Source of the DNA: Luzula sylvatica
Taxonomy: Eukaryota; Streptophyta; Magnoliopsida; Poales; Juncaceae
Direction: 5' to 3'
Assembly (NCBI GenBank): GCA_946800325.1
Contig: OX326959.1
Coordinates: 14,228,862-14,292,861, forward strand
Length of the DNA stretch: 64,000 nucleotides
Below, in pieces: positions 13,401 to 26,600 of this stretch. The position numbers were made by a program, and so were the translations under genes. How positions within the stretch are numbered: the stretch's first letter is position 1; each line of letters opens with the position of its first letter. Under the pieces are notes generated by a model that did no database searches, was not told the origin of the DNA, and saw only the letters and a list, made by a program, of their open reading frames with translations.

Positions 13401-16400
13401 GACTTCATTTAACGCATTTTTAATAAATTTTTGAAAAAATTGAAATTTGTGTGTGTTAGTCTTCAATTACGGAGTATTTTGAGTATAACATGAAAACTGA
13501 GTATTTTGCTTATGTTACACTTCAATTTTTACATTTTTTAAATAAATATCTTCATTGAATTTTTTGAAGGTGTTAGACTTCATTTAACGCATTTTTAAGA
13601 AATTTTTGAAAAAATTGAAATTTGTGTGTGTTAGTCTTCAATTACGGAGTGTGCTGACTATGACATGAAAACTGAGTATTTTTCTTATGTTACACTTCAT
13701 TTTTTACATTTTTTTAAAAAATATCTTCATTGAATTTTTTGAAGGTGTTAGACTTCATTTTTCGCATTTTTAAGAAATTTTTTAAAAAATTGAAATTTGT
13801 GAGTGTTAGTCTTCAATTACGGAGTATTTTGAATATGACATGAAAATTGAGTATTTTGCTAATTCTACACTTCAATTTTTTACAGGTTTTTTAAAAAATA
13901 TCTTCATTTAATTTTTTTAAGGTGTTAGACTTCAGTTTTTTGAATTTTTAAGAAATTTTTGAAAAAATAGAAATTTATGTGTGTTAGGCTTCAATTTCGG
14001 AGTATTTTGAGTATAACAAGAAAATTGAGTATTTTGCCTATATGTTAAACTTCAATTTTTACATTTTTAAAAAAAATATCTTCATTTAATTTTTTGAAGG
14101 TGTTAGACTTCATTTAACGCATTTTTAAGAAATTTTTGAAAAAATTGAAATTTGTGTGTGTTAGTCTTCAATTACGGAGTGTTTTGACTATGACAAGAAA
14201 ACTTAGTATTTTGCTTATGTTACACTTCAATTTTTACATTTTTTAAATAAATATCTTCATTGAATTTTTTTAAGGTTAACGACTTTACTTTTTTAAATTT
14301 TTAAGAAATTTTTGAAAATATTTAAATTTGTGTGTGTTAGTCTTCAATTACGGAGTATTTTGAGTATGACATGAAAATTGAGTATTTTGCTTATGTTAAA
14401 CTTCATATTTTACATTTTTTTTTAAAATATCTTCATTGAATTTTTTGAAGGTGTTAGACTTCAGTTTTTTGCATTTTTAAGAAATTTTTGAAAAAATTGA
14501 AATTTGTGTGTGTTAGTCTTGAATTACAGAGTATTTTGAGTATGACATGAAAATTGAGTATTTTGCTTATGTTAAACTTCAATTATTACATTTTTAAAAA
14601 AAAATATCTTCATTGAATTTTTTGAAGGTGTTAGACTTCACTTTTTTAAATTTTTAAGAATTTTTGAAAAAATTGAAATTTGTGTGTCAGTCTTCAATTA
14701 CGGAGTATTTTGAGTATGACATGAAAATTAAGTATTTTGCTAATTTTACACATCAATTTTTACATTTTTTAAAAAAATACCTTCATTGAATTTTTTGAAG
14801 GTGTTAGACTTCACTTTTTTAAATTTTTAAGAATTTTTGAAAAAATTGAAATTTGTGTGTGTTAGTCTTCAATTACGGAGTATTTTGAGTATGACATGAA
14901 ACTTGAGTATTTTGCTTATGTTAAACTTCAATTTTTACATTTTTTTAAATAATGTCTTCATTCAATTTTTTGAAGGTGTTAGACTTCATTTTTCGCATTT
15001 TTTAAGAAATTTTTGAAAAAATTAAAATTTGTGTGTGTTAGTCTTCAATTACGGAGTACTTTGAGTATGACATGAAAACTGACTATTTTGCTTATGTTAC
15101 ACTTCAATTTTTACATTTAAAAAAAATATATGTTCACTGAATTTTTTGAAGTTGTTAGATTTAATTTTTTTACATTTTTAAGAAATTTTTGAAAAAATTT
15201 AAATTTGTGTGCGTTGGTCTTCAATTACGGAGTATTTTGAGTATGACATCAAAACTGAGTATTTTGTTTATGTTACACTTTAGTTTTTACATTTTAAAAA
15301 AAAATATCTTCACTGAATTTTGTGAAGGTGTTAGACTTCACTTTTTTGCATTTTTAAGAAATTTTTGAAAAAATTTAAATTTGTTTGTGTTAGTCTTCAA
15401 TTACGGAGTATTTTGAGTATGACATGAAAATTGAGTTTTTTTCTTGCGTTACACTTCAATTTTAACATTCTTTTAAAAAATATTTTCATTCAATTTTTTG
15501 AAGGTGTTAGACATCATTTTTTGCACTTTTAAGAAATTTTGGATGAAATTGAAATTTGTGTGTGTTATTCTTCAATTACGGTGTATTTTGAGTATGACAT
15601 GAAAATTGAGTATTTTGCCTATGTTACACTTCAATTTTACATTTTTAAAAAATATATCTTCATTGAATTTTATGAAGGTATTGACTTCAATTTTTTGTAT
15701 TTTGAAGAAATTCTTGAAAAAATTTAAATTTGTGTGTGTTAGTCTTCAATTACGGAGTATTTTGAGTATGACATGAAAATTGAGTTTTTTTTCTTGCGTT
15801 ACGCTTCAATTTTAACATTCTTTAAAAAAAATATCTTCATTCAATTTTTTGAAGGTGTTAGACATCATTTTTTGCACTTTTAAGAAATTTTTGATGAAAT
15901 TGAAATTTGTGTGTGTTATTCTTCAATTACGGTGTATTTTGAGTATGACAAGAAAATTGAGTATTTTGCCTATGTCACACTTCAATTTTACATTTTTAAA
16001 AAAAATATCTTCATTGAATTTTTTGAAGGTGTTGACTTCAATTTTTTGCATTTTGAAGAAATTTTTGAAAAAATTTAAATTTGTGAGTGTTAGTCTTCAA
16101 TTACGGAGTATTTTGAGTATGACATGAAAATTGAGTATTTTGATAATTTTACACTTCAATTTTTACATTTTAAAAAAAAAATATCTTCATTGAATTTTTT
16201 GAAGGTGTTAGACTTCAGTTTTTTCCATTTTTAAGAAATTTTTGAAAAAATTTAAATTTGTGTGTGTTAGTCTTCAATTACAGAGTATTTTGAGTATGAC
16301 ATGAAAATTGAGTTTTTTGCTTATGTTAAAATTCAATTTTTACATTTTTTAAAAAAATATCATCGTTGAATTTTTTGAAGGTGTTAGACTTCAGTTTTTT

Positions 16401-19400
16401 GCATCTTTAAAAAATTTTTGAAAAAATTGAAATTTGTTTGTGGTAGTCTTCAATTACAGAGTATTTTGAGTATGACATGAAAATTGAGTATTTTGCTTAT
16501 GTTAAACTTCAATTTTCACATTTATAAAAAAAATATCTTCATTGAATTTTTTTAAGGTGTTAGACATCATTTTTTGCACTTTTAAGAAATTTTTGATGAA
16601 ATTGAAATTTGTGTGTGTTAGTCTTCAATTACGGAGTATTTTGAGTATGACATGAAAACTGAGTTTTTTGCCTATGTTACACTTCAATTTTTACATTTTT
16701 TAAATAAATATCTTCATTGAATTTTTTGAAGGTGTTAGACTTAACTTTATTAAATTTTTAAGAAATTTTTGAAAAAATTAAAATTTGTGTGTGTTAGTCT
16801 TCAATTACGGAGTATTTTGAGTATGACATGAAAATTGAGTATTTTGCTTATGTTAAACTTCAATTTTTACATTTTTTTAAAAAATATCTTCATTGAATTT
16901 TTTGAAGGTGTTAGACTTCAATTTTTTAGATTTTGAAGAAATTTTTGAAAAAATTGAAATTTGTGTGTGTTAGTCTTGAATTACAGAGTATTTTGAGTAT
17001 GAGACGAAAATTGAGTATTTTGCTTATGTTAAACTTCAATTTTTACATTTTTAAAAAAAATATCTTCATTGAATTTTTTGAAGGTGTTAGGCTTCATTTT
17101 TCGCATTTTTAAGAAATTTTTTAAAAAATTGAAATTTGTGTGTGTTAGTGTTCAATTATGGAGTATTTTGAGTATGACATGAAAATTGAGTTTTTTTTCT
17201 TGTGTTACACTTCAATTTTTACAATCTTTTAAAAAATATCTTCATTCAATTTTTTTAAGGTGTTAGACTTCATTTTTAGCAATTTTAAGAAATTTTTTAT
17301 GGAATTGAAATTTGTGTGTGTTAGTCTTCAATTACGGTGTATTTTGAGTGTGACATGAAAATTGAGTATTTTGCTTATGTTAAACTTCAATTTTTACATT
17401 TAAAAAAAATATATATTCATTGAATTTTTTGAAGGTGTTAGACTTCATTTTTTCCATTTTTAAAAAAATTTTGAAAAAATTTAAATTTGTGTGTGTTAGT
17501 CTTCAATTACGGAGTATTTTGGGCATGACATGAAAACTGAGTATTTTGCTTATATTACACTTCAATTTTTACATTTTTAGTAAAAAATATCTTCATTGAA
17601 TTTTTTGAAGTTGTTAGACTTCACTTTTTTGCATTTTTAAGAAATTTTTTGAAAAATTTAAATGTGTGTGTGTTGGTCTTCAATTACGTAGTATTTTTAG
17701 TATGACATGAAAATTGAGTTTTTTTCTTGTGTTACACATCAATTTTAACATTCTTTTAAAAAATATCTTCACTGAATTTTTGGAAGGTGCTAGACTTCAT
17801 TTTTTGCATTCATAAGAAATTTTTGAAAAAATTTAAATTTGTGGGTGTTAGTCTTCAATTACGGAGTATTTTGAGTATGACATGAAAATTGAGTTTTTTC
17901 TTATGTTACATATCAATTTTAACATACTTTTATAAAATATCTTCATTGAATTAATTGAAGGTGTTAGACTTCATGCATTTTTAAGAAATATTGGAAAAAT
18001 TTTAAATTTGTGTGTGTTAGTCTTCAATTACGGAGTATTTTGAGTATGGCATGAAAATTGAGTATTTTTCTTATGTCACACTTCAATTTTTACATTTTTT
18101 AAAAAAATATCCTCATTGAATTTTTGAAGGTGTTAGACTTCAGTTTTTTGCATTTTAGAGAAATTTTTGAAAAAATTGAAATATGTGTGTGTTAGTCTTC
18201 AATTACGGAGTAGTTTGAGTATGACATGAAAATGGAGTTTTTTTCTTGCGTTACACTACAATTTAAACATTCTTTTAAAAAATATCTTCATTCAATTTTT
18301 TGAAGGTGTGAGACTTCATTTTCTGCACTTTTAAGAAATTTTTGATGAAATTGAAATTTCTGTGGGTTAGTCTTCAATTACGGTGTATTTTGAGTATGAC
18401 ATGAAAATTGAGTATTTTCTTATGTTACACTTCAATTTTTACATTTTTAAAAAAAATATATTCATTGAATTTTTTGAAGGTGTTAGACTTCATTTTTTCC
18501 ATTTTTAAAAATTTTTTGAAAAAATTTAAATTTATGTGTGTTAGTCTTCAATTACGGAGTATTTTGACCATGACATGAAAACTGAGTATTTTGCTTATAT
18601 TACACTTCAATTTTTACAATTTTAGTAAAAAATATCTTCATTGAATTTTTTGAAGGTGTTAGACTTCACTTTTTTGCATTTTTAAGAAATTTTTGAAAAA
18701 ATTAAATGTGTGTGTGTTGGTCTTCAATTACGTAGTATTTTTAGTATGACATGAAAATTGAGTTTTTTTCTTGTGTTACACATCAATTTTAACATTCTTT
18801 TAAAACATATCTTCATTGAATTTTTGGAAGGTGTTAGACTTCATTTTTTGCATTCTTAAGAAATTTTTGAAAAAATTTAAATTTGTTGGTGTTAGTCTTC
18901 AATTACAGAGTATTTTGAGTATGACATGAAAATTGAGTTTTTTCTTGTGTTACATATCAATTTTAACATACTTTTATAAAATATCTTCATTGAATTATTT
19001 GAAGGTGTTAGACTTCATGCATTTTTAAGAAATATTGGAAAAAAATTGAAATTTGTGTGTGTTAGTCTTCAATTACGGATTATTTTGAGTATGGCATGAA
19101 AATTGAGTACTTTGCTTATGTCACACTTCAATTTTTACATTTTTTTAATAAATATCCTCATTGAAATTTTTGAAGGTGTTAGACTTCAGTTTTTTGCATT
19201 TAGAGAAATTTTTGAAAAAATTGAAATATGTGTGTGTTAGTCTTAAATTACGGTGTATTTTTAGTATGACATGAAAATTGAGTATTTTCCTTATGTTACA
19301 CTTCAATTTTTAAATTTTAAATGAAAATATCTTCATTGAATTTTTTGAAGGTGTTAAGACTTCAATTTTTTGCATTTTGAAAATTTTTTTGAAAAAATTT

Positions 19401-22400
19401 AAATTTGTGAGTGTTAGTTTTCAATTACGGAGTATTTTGAGTATGACATGAAAATTGAGTATTTTGCTAATTTTACACTTCAATTTTTACATTTTTTTCA
19501 AAAATATCTTCATTGAATTTTTTGAAGGTGTTAGACTTAATTTTTTGCATTTTTATGGAATTTTGAAAAAAATTGAAATTTGTGTGTTAGTCTTCAATTA
19601 CGGTGTATTTTGAGTACGACATGAAAATTTAGTATTTTTCTTATGTCATACTTCCATTTTTACATTTTTAAAAAAAATATCTTCATTTTATTTTTGGAAG
19701 GTGTTAAGACTTCAATTTTTTGCATTTTGAATAATTTTTTGAAACTTTTTAAATTTGTGAGTGTTAGTCTTCAATTTCTGAGTATTTTTAGTATGACATG
19801 AAAATTGAGTTTTTTTCTTGCGTTACACTTAAATTTTAACATTCTTTTAAAAAATATCTTCATTCAATTTTTTGGAGGTGTTAGACTTCACTTTTTGCAC
19901 TTTTAAGAAATTTTTGATGAAATTGAAATTTGTGTGTGTTAGTCTTCAATTACGGTGTATTTTGAGTGTGACATGAAAATTGAGTATTTTGCTTAAGTTA
20001 CACTTCATTTTTTACATTTTTAAAAAAAAATATCTTCATTGAATTTTTTGAAGGTGTTAGACTTCAATTTTTTGCATTTTGAAGAAATTTTTGAAAAGTT
20101 TTAAATTTGTGAGTGTTAGTTATCAATTACGGAGTATTTTGAGTACGACAAGAAAATTGAGTTTTTTCTTGTGTTACATATATATTTTAACATACTTTTA
20201 TAAAATATCTTCATTGAATTATATGACGGTGTTAGACTTCATACATTTTTTAAGAAATATTGGAAAAAATTGTAATTTGTGTGTGTTAGTCTTCAATTAC
20301 GGAGTATTTTGATTATGGCATGAAAATTGAGTATTTTGCTTATGTCATACTTCAATTTTTACATTTTTAAAAAAAATATCCTCATTGAATTTTTTGAAGG
20401 TGTTTGCCTTCAGTTTTTTTCATTTTTAAGAAATTTTTGAAAAAATTGTAATTTGGGTGTTATGTCTTCAATTATGGAGTATTTTGAGTATGACATGAAA
20501 ATTGAGTTTTTTTCTTGCGTTACACTTCAATTTTAACATTCTTTTTGAAAATATCTTCATTCAATTTTTTTAAGGTGTTAGACTTCATTTTTGGCACTTT
20601 TAAGAAATTTTTGATGAAATTGAAATTTGTGTGTGTTAGCCTTCAATTACGGTGTATTTTGAGTGTGACAAGAAAATTGAGTATTTTTCTAATTTTACAC
20701 TTCAATTTTTACATTTTTTTTTTAAAATATACTCATTGAATATTTTGAAGGTGTTAGACTTTAGTTTTTTGCATTTTTATGAAATTTTTGAAAAAATTAA
20801 AATTTGTGTGTGTTAGTCTTCAATTACGGAGTATTTTGAGTATGACATGAAAACTAAGTATTTTGCTAATTTTACACTTCAATTTTTACATTTAAAAAAA
20901 AATATCTTCATTGAATATTTTGAAGGTGGACTTCAGTTTTTTGCATTTTGAAGAAATTTTTGAAAAAATGGAAATTTGTGTGTGTTAGTCTTCAATTACG
21001 GAGTATTTTGAGTATGACTTGAAAACTAAGTATTTTGCTAATTTTACACTTCAATTTTTACATTTTAAAAAAAATATCTTCATTGAATTTTTTGAAGGTG
21101 TTAGACTTCAGTTTTTTCCATTTTGAAGAAATATTTGAAAATATTGAAATTTGTGTGTGTTAGTCTTCAATTACGGAGTATTTTGAGTATGACATGAAAA
21201 TTGAGTATTTTGCTTATGTTAAACTTCAATTTATACATTTTTTTTAAAAAAATACCTTCATTGAATTTTTTGATGGTGTTAGACATCATTTTTTGCATTT
21301 TTAAGAAATTTTTGAAAAAATTTAAATTTGTGTGCGTTACTCTTCAATTACGTAATATTTTGAGTATGACATGAAAATTGAGTTTTTTTCTTGCGTTACA
21401 CTTCAATTTTAACATTCTTTTAAAAAATATCTTCATTCAATTTTTTGAAGGTGTTAGACTTCATTTTTTGCATTTTTAAGAAATTTTCGAAAAAATTGAA
21501 ATTTGTGTGTGTTAGTCTTCAATTACGGAGTATTTTGAGTATGACATGAAAATTGAGTTTTTTTCTTGCGTTACACTACAATTTTAACATTCTTTTAAAA
21601 AATATCTTCATTCAATTTTTTGAAGGTGTTAGACTTCATTTTTTGCACTTTTAAGAAATTTTTGATGAAATTGAAATTTGTGTGTGTTAGTTTTCAATTA
21701 CGGTGTATTTTGAGTATGACATGAAAATTGAGTATTTTGCTTATGTTAAACTTCAATTTTTACATTTTAAAAAAAATATATTCATTGAATTTTTTGGAGG
21801 TGTTAGACTTCATTTTTTGCATTTTTAAGAAATTTTTGAAAAAATTGAAATTTGTGTGTGTTAGTCTTCAATTACGGAGTATTTTGACCATGACATGAAA
21901 ACTGATTATTTTGCTTATGTTACACTTAAATTTTTACATTTTTAATAAAAATATCTTCAATGAATTTTTTGAAGGTGTTAGACATCACTTTTTTGCATTT
22001 TTAAGAAATTTTTTAAAAAATTTAAATTTGTGTGTGTTAGTCTTCAATTACGGAGTATTTTGTGTATGACATGAAAACTGAGTTTTTTCTTGTGTTACAT
22101 ATCAGTTTTAACATTCTTTTATAAAATATCTTCATTCAATTTTTTGAAGGTGTTAGAATTCATTTTTTGCACTTTTAAGAAATTTTTGATGAAATTGACA
22201 TTTCTGTGTGTTAGTCTTCAATTACGGCGTATTTTCAGTATGACATGAAAATTGAGTATTTTTCTTCCGTTACTCTTCAATTTTAACATTCTTTTAAAAA
22301 ATATCTTCATGGAATGTTTTTAAGGTGTTAGACTCAAGTTTTTTGCATTTTTAAGAAATGTTTTAAAAAAATTGAAATTTGTGTGTGTTAGTCTTCAATT

Positions 22401-23690
22401 ACGGAATATATTGAGTATGACATGGAAATTGATTATTTTTCTAATGTTACACAACAATTTTTACATTCTTTTAAAAAATATCTTCATTGAATTTTTTGAA
22501 GGCGTTAGACTTAATTTTTGCATTTTTAAGAAATTTTTGAAAAAATTGAAATTTGTGTATGTCAGTCTTCAATTACGGAGTATTTTGAGTATGACATGAA
22601 AATGAGTATTTTGCTTATGTTAAACTTCAATTTTTAAATTTTTTATAAAAAGATCTTCATTGAATTTTTTTAAGGTGATAGACTTCAATTTTTTGCATTT
22701 TTGAGAAAATTTAAATTTGTGAGTATTAGTCTTCAATTACGGAGTATTTTGAATATGACATGAAAATTGAGTATTTTGCTAATGTTACACTTCAATTTTT
22801 ACATTTTTTTTTAAAATATCTTCATTGAATTTTATGAAGGTGTTATACTTCAGTTTTTTGCATTTTTAAGAAATTTTTTAAAATATCCTAATTTTTGTGA
22901 GTTAGTCTTCATTTACGGATTATTTTGCGTACGACATGAAAATAGAGTTTTTTCTTGTGTTACACTTCAATTTTAACATTATTTTAAATTATATCTTCAT
23001 TGAATTTTTTGAAGGTGTGAGACTTCATTTTTTGCATTTTTAATAAAATTTTAAAAAATTTGAAATTTGTGTTTGTTAGTCTTCAATTACGTATTATTTT
23101 GAGTATGGCATGAAAATTGAGTATTTTGCTTATGTTACACTTCAATTTTAACATTCTTTTAAAAAATATGTTCATTGAATTATTTGAACGAGTTAGACTT
23201 CATTTTTTGCATTTTTTAACAAAGTTTTGAAAAAATTGACATTTCTGTGTGTTAGTCTTCAATTACGGCGTATTTTGAGTATGAAATGAAAATTGAGTAT
23301 TTTGCTTATGTTACACTTCAATTTTTACATTTTTTTAAAAAAATATCTTCATTGAATTTTTTAAAGGTGTTACACTTCAATTTTTACATTTGTGTTTCTA
23401 AGTCTTCAATTACGGAGTATTTTGAGTATGACATGAAAATTGAATTTGTTTTCTTGTGTTACACTTCAATTTTAACATTCTTTTAAAAAATATCTTCATT
23501 GAATTACGACGTATTTTTTCTAAGTCCTTAGACTTCAATTTTTCCATTTTTAAAAAAATTTAAAAAAATTGACATTTCTGTGTGTTAGTCTTCAATTACG
23601 GCGTATTTTGAGTATGAAATGACAATTGAGTATTTTTTTTAAAAATATCTTCATTGAATTTTTTTTAAAAATATCTTCATTGAATTACGG

Positions 23691-26600
23691 CGTTACACTT
23701 CAGTTTTTGATTTTGTGCAAAAAATTAGAAAAATAGAAATTTTTATGCGTTAGTCTTCTAGCACGGAGTTTTTTGAGTAAAAACATTGAAATTAAGTATT
23801 TTGCTCATTGTAGAGAACCATTTTGGCCATTGTTTCGAAAAAATTGATAATTAATATGTATGTGTATGTGTTAATCTTCAATCACGGAGTTTTTTGAGAA
23901 AAAACATGAAAATTGACTATTTAGCTCATTTTATAGAACTATTTTGGCCAATTTTACAAAAATATGAAAAATGATACTTTTGAAGGTGATAAATTTGTAT
24001 GTGTTAGTCTTCAATCACGAAGTTTTTTTGGGAAAAACATGAAAATTAAGTATTGTGCTCATTTTAGAAAACTATTTTGGCCAATTTTACAAAAAATATT
24101 ATAATTGATAATTTTGAAGGTGTGAGACTTCAGATTTTGAATTTTTGCAAAAAATTCGAAAAATTCGAAATGTGTATGTGTGAATCTTCAATCACGGAGT
24201 TTTTTGAGAAAAAACATGAAAATTAAGTATTTTGCTTATTTTATAGAACTATTTTGGCCTATTTTACAAAAGTATTAAAATTGATAATTTTGAAGGTGTT
24301 AGACTTCAGTTTTTGTTTTTTTGCAAAAAAATGGAAAATTAGAAATTTTTATGTGTTAGTCATGAATCACGAAGTTTTTTGAGAAAAAACATTGAAATGA
24401 AGTATTTTACGCATTGTAGAGAACTATTTTGGCCTCTTTTTCGAAAAAATTGAGAATTAATATTTTTGAAGGTGTTAGACTTCAGATTTGGAATTTTTTA
24501 AAATAATTCGAAAACATAGAAATGTGTATGTGTTAATCTTCAATCACGTAGTTTTTTTAGAAAAAACATGAAAATTAAGTATTTTGCTCATTTTATAGAA
24601 CTATTTTGGCCTATTTTACAAAAATATGAAAATTGATACTTTTGAAGGTGTTAGACATCAGTTTTTTATTTTTTACAAAAAAATTGGAAAAAATTGAAAT
24701 TTGTATGTGTTAGTCTTCAATCACACACTTTTCGAGAAAAACATGAAAAAAAAATATTTTGCTTATTTTATAGATCTATTTTAGCCTTTTTTAGAAAAAC
24801 ATTATAATTGATATTTTGTAAGGTGTTAGACTTCAGTTTTTAATTTTTTTTGCTAAAAATAGGAAAAAAAGAAATTTGTATGTGTGATTCTTCCATCATG
24901 GAGTTTTTTGATAAAAAGATGAAAAATGAAGAATTTAACTCATTTTAGAGAACTATTTTGGTCTTTTTCACAATAAATGATAATTGATAATTTTGAAGGC
25001 GTTAGACTTCAGTTTTTTATTTTTTGCAAAAAGTTCGAAAAAAATTTAAATTTGTATGTGTTAGTCTTCAATCACGAAGTTTTTTAAGAAAAACATGAAA
25101 ATTAAGTATTTATCTCAATTTAGAGCGCTATTTTGGCCTATTTTTCAAAAATATTATAATTGATATTTTTGTAGGTGTTAGACTTCGGTTTTTTATTTTT
25201 TGCAAAAAATTGGAAAATTAAATTTTTTTTATGTGTTAGTCTTCAATCACGGAATTTTTGAGAAAAAACAATGGATGTAAGTGTTTTTCTCATTGTAGAG
25301 AATTATATTGGCCCTTTTTAGAAAAAATGATTATTAATATTTTAAAGGTGTTAGACTTCAGTTTTTAAATTTTTGCAAAAAATTCTAAAAAATAGAAATT
25401 TGTATATGTAAATCTTCAATCACAGAGTTTTATGAGAAAAACATGAAAATTAAGTATTTTGCTCATTTTAGAGAACTATTTTGGCCTATTTTACAAAAAT
25501 ATGAAAATTGATACTTTTGAAGGTGTTAGACATCAGTTTTTGATTTTTTACAAAAAAATTGGAAAAAATTGAAATTTGTATGTGTTAGTCTTCAATCACG
25601 GACTTTTCAAGATGAACATGAAAATTAAATATTTTGCTTATTTTAGAGAACTATATTAGCCGTTTTTAGAAAAACATTATAATTGATATTTTGTAAGGTG
25701 TTAGACTTCAGTTTTTAATTTTTTTTCTAAAAATAGGAAAAAAAGAAATTTGTATGTGTGATTCTTCCATCATGGAGTTTTTTGAGAAAAACATGAAAAT
25801 TAAGTATTTATCTCAATTTAGAGCGCTATTTTGGCCTATTTTTCAAAAATATTATAATTGATATTTTTGTAGGTGTTAGACTTCGGTTTTTTATTTTTTG
25901 CAAAAAATTGGAAAATTAAATTTTTTTTATGTGTTAGTCTTCAATCACGGAATTTTTGAGAAAAAACATTGGATGTAAGTATTTTGCTCATTGTAATGAA
26001 TTATATTGGCCCTTTTAAGAAAAAATGATTATTAATATTTTAAAGGTGTTAGACTTCAGTTTTTAAATTTTTGCAAAAAATTCTAAAAAATAGAAATTTG
26101 TATATGTAAATCTTCAATCACAGAGTTTTATGAGAAAAACATGAAAATTAAGTATTTTGCTCATTTTAGAGAACTATTTTGGCCTATTTTACAAAAATAT
26201 GAAAATTGATACTTTTGAAGGTGTTAGGCTTTAGTTTTTCATTTTTTACAAAAAAATTGGAAAAAATTGAAATTTGTATGTGTTAGTCTTCAATCACGGA
26301 CATTTGGAGAAAAACAAGAAAATTAAATATTTTGCTTATAAGAGAACTATTTTAGCCTTTTCTACAAAAATATGAAAAATGATACTTTTGAAGGTGTTAG
26401 ACTTCAGTTTTTTATTTTTTTACAAACAAATTGGAAAAAATTGAAATTTCTATGTGTTAGTCTTCAATCACGGACTTTTCGAGAAAAACATGAAAATTAA
26501 ATATTTTGCTTATTTTAGAGATCTATTTTAGCCTTTTTTAGAAAAACATTGTAATTGATATTTTGTAAGGTGTTAGACTTCAGTTTTTAATTTTTTTGCT

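Larger units (their letters stand above)
1..23690. repeat. Satellite array, subfamily A (about 175-bp monomer)
   Basis: Tandem AT-rich monomers run head to tail with start-to-start spacing of 174, 174 and 178 bp at the first units (111, 285, 459, 637), giving roughly 135 copies. Each monomer contains, in order, GTTAGTCTTCAATTACGGAG, a GTATTTTGAGTATGACATGA block, an ACACTTCAATTTTTACAT block, TATCTTCATTGAATTTTTTG, GGTGTTAGACTTCA and a poly-A/poly-T segment ending in TTTGTGTGT. The array begins before the window. Monomers from about 15500 onward are more diverged than those before. The length is close to a nucleosome repeat, as in many plant centromeric or heterochromatic satellites; a centromeric role is inference only. 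Open frames on either strand arise because 174 is divisible by three and are not genes. Confidence 0.97.

Noticed and set aside
228..23486. Many open frames of 60-100 codons in the satellite on both strands
   Set aside because: They repeat with the monomer, exist because unit lengths of 174 bp are divisible by three, are low-complexity (F, K, L, I, N) and change frame wherever the monomer is 175-178 bp.
1..23690. CRISPR-like array of regular repeats
   Set aside because: The repeats are contiguous 175-bp monomers without unique spacers, in a plant genome; this is satellite DNA.
1..23690. Similarity to Arabidopsis 178-bp centromere repeat or a CENP-B box
   Set aside because: Only the length and AT-richness are comparable; I saw no convincing shared sequence block.
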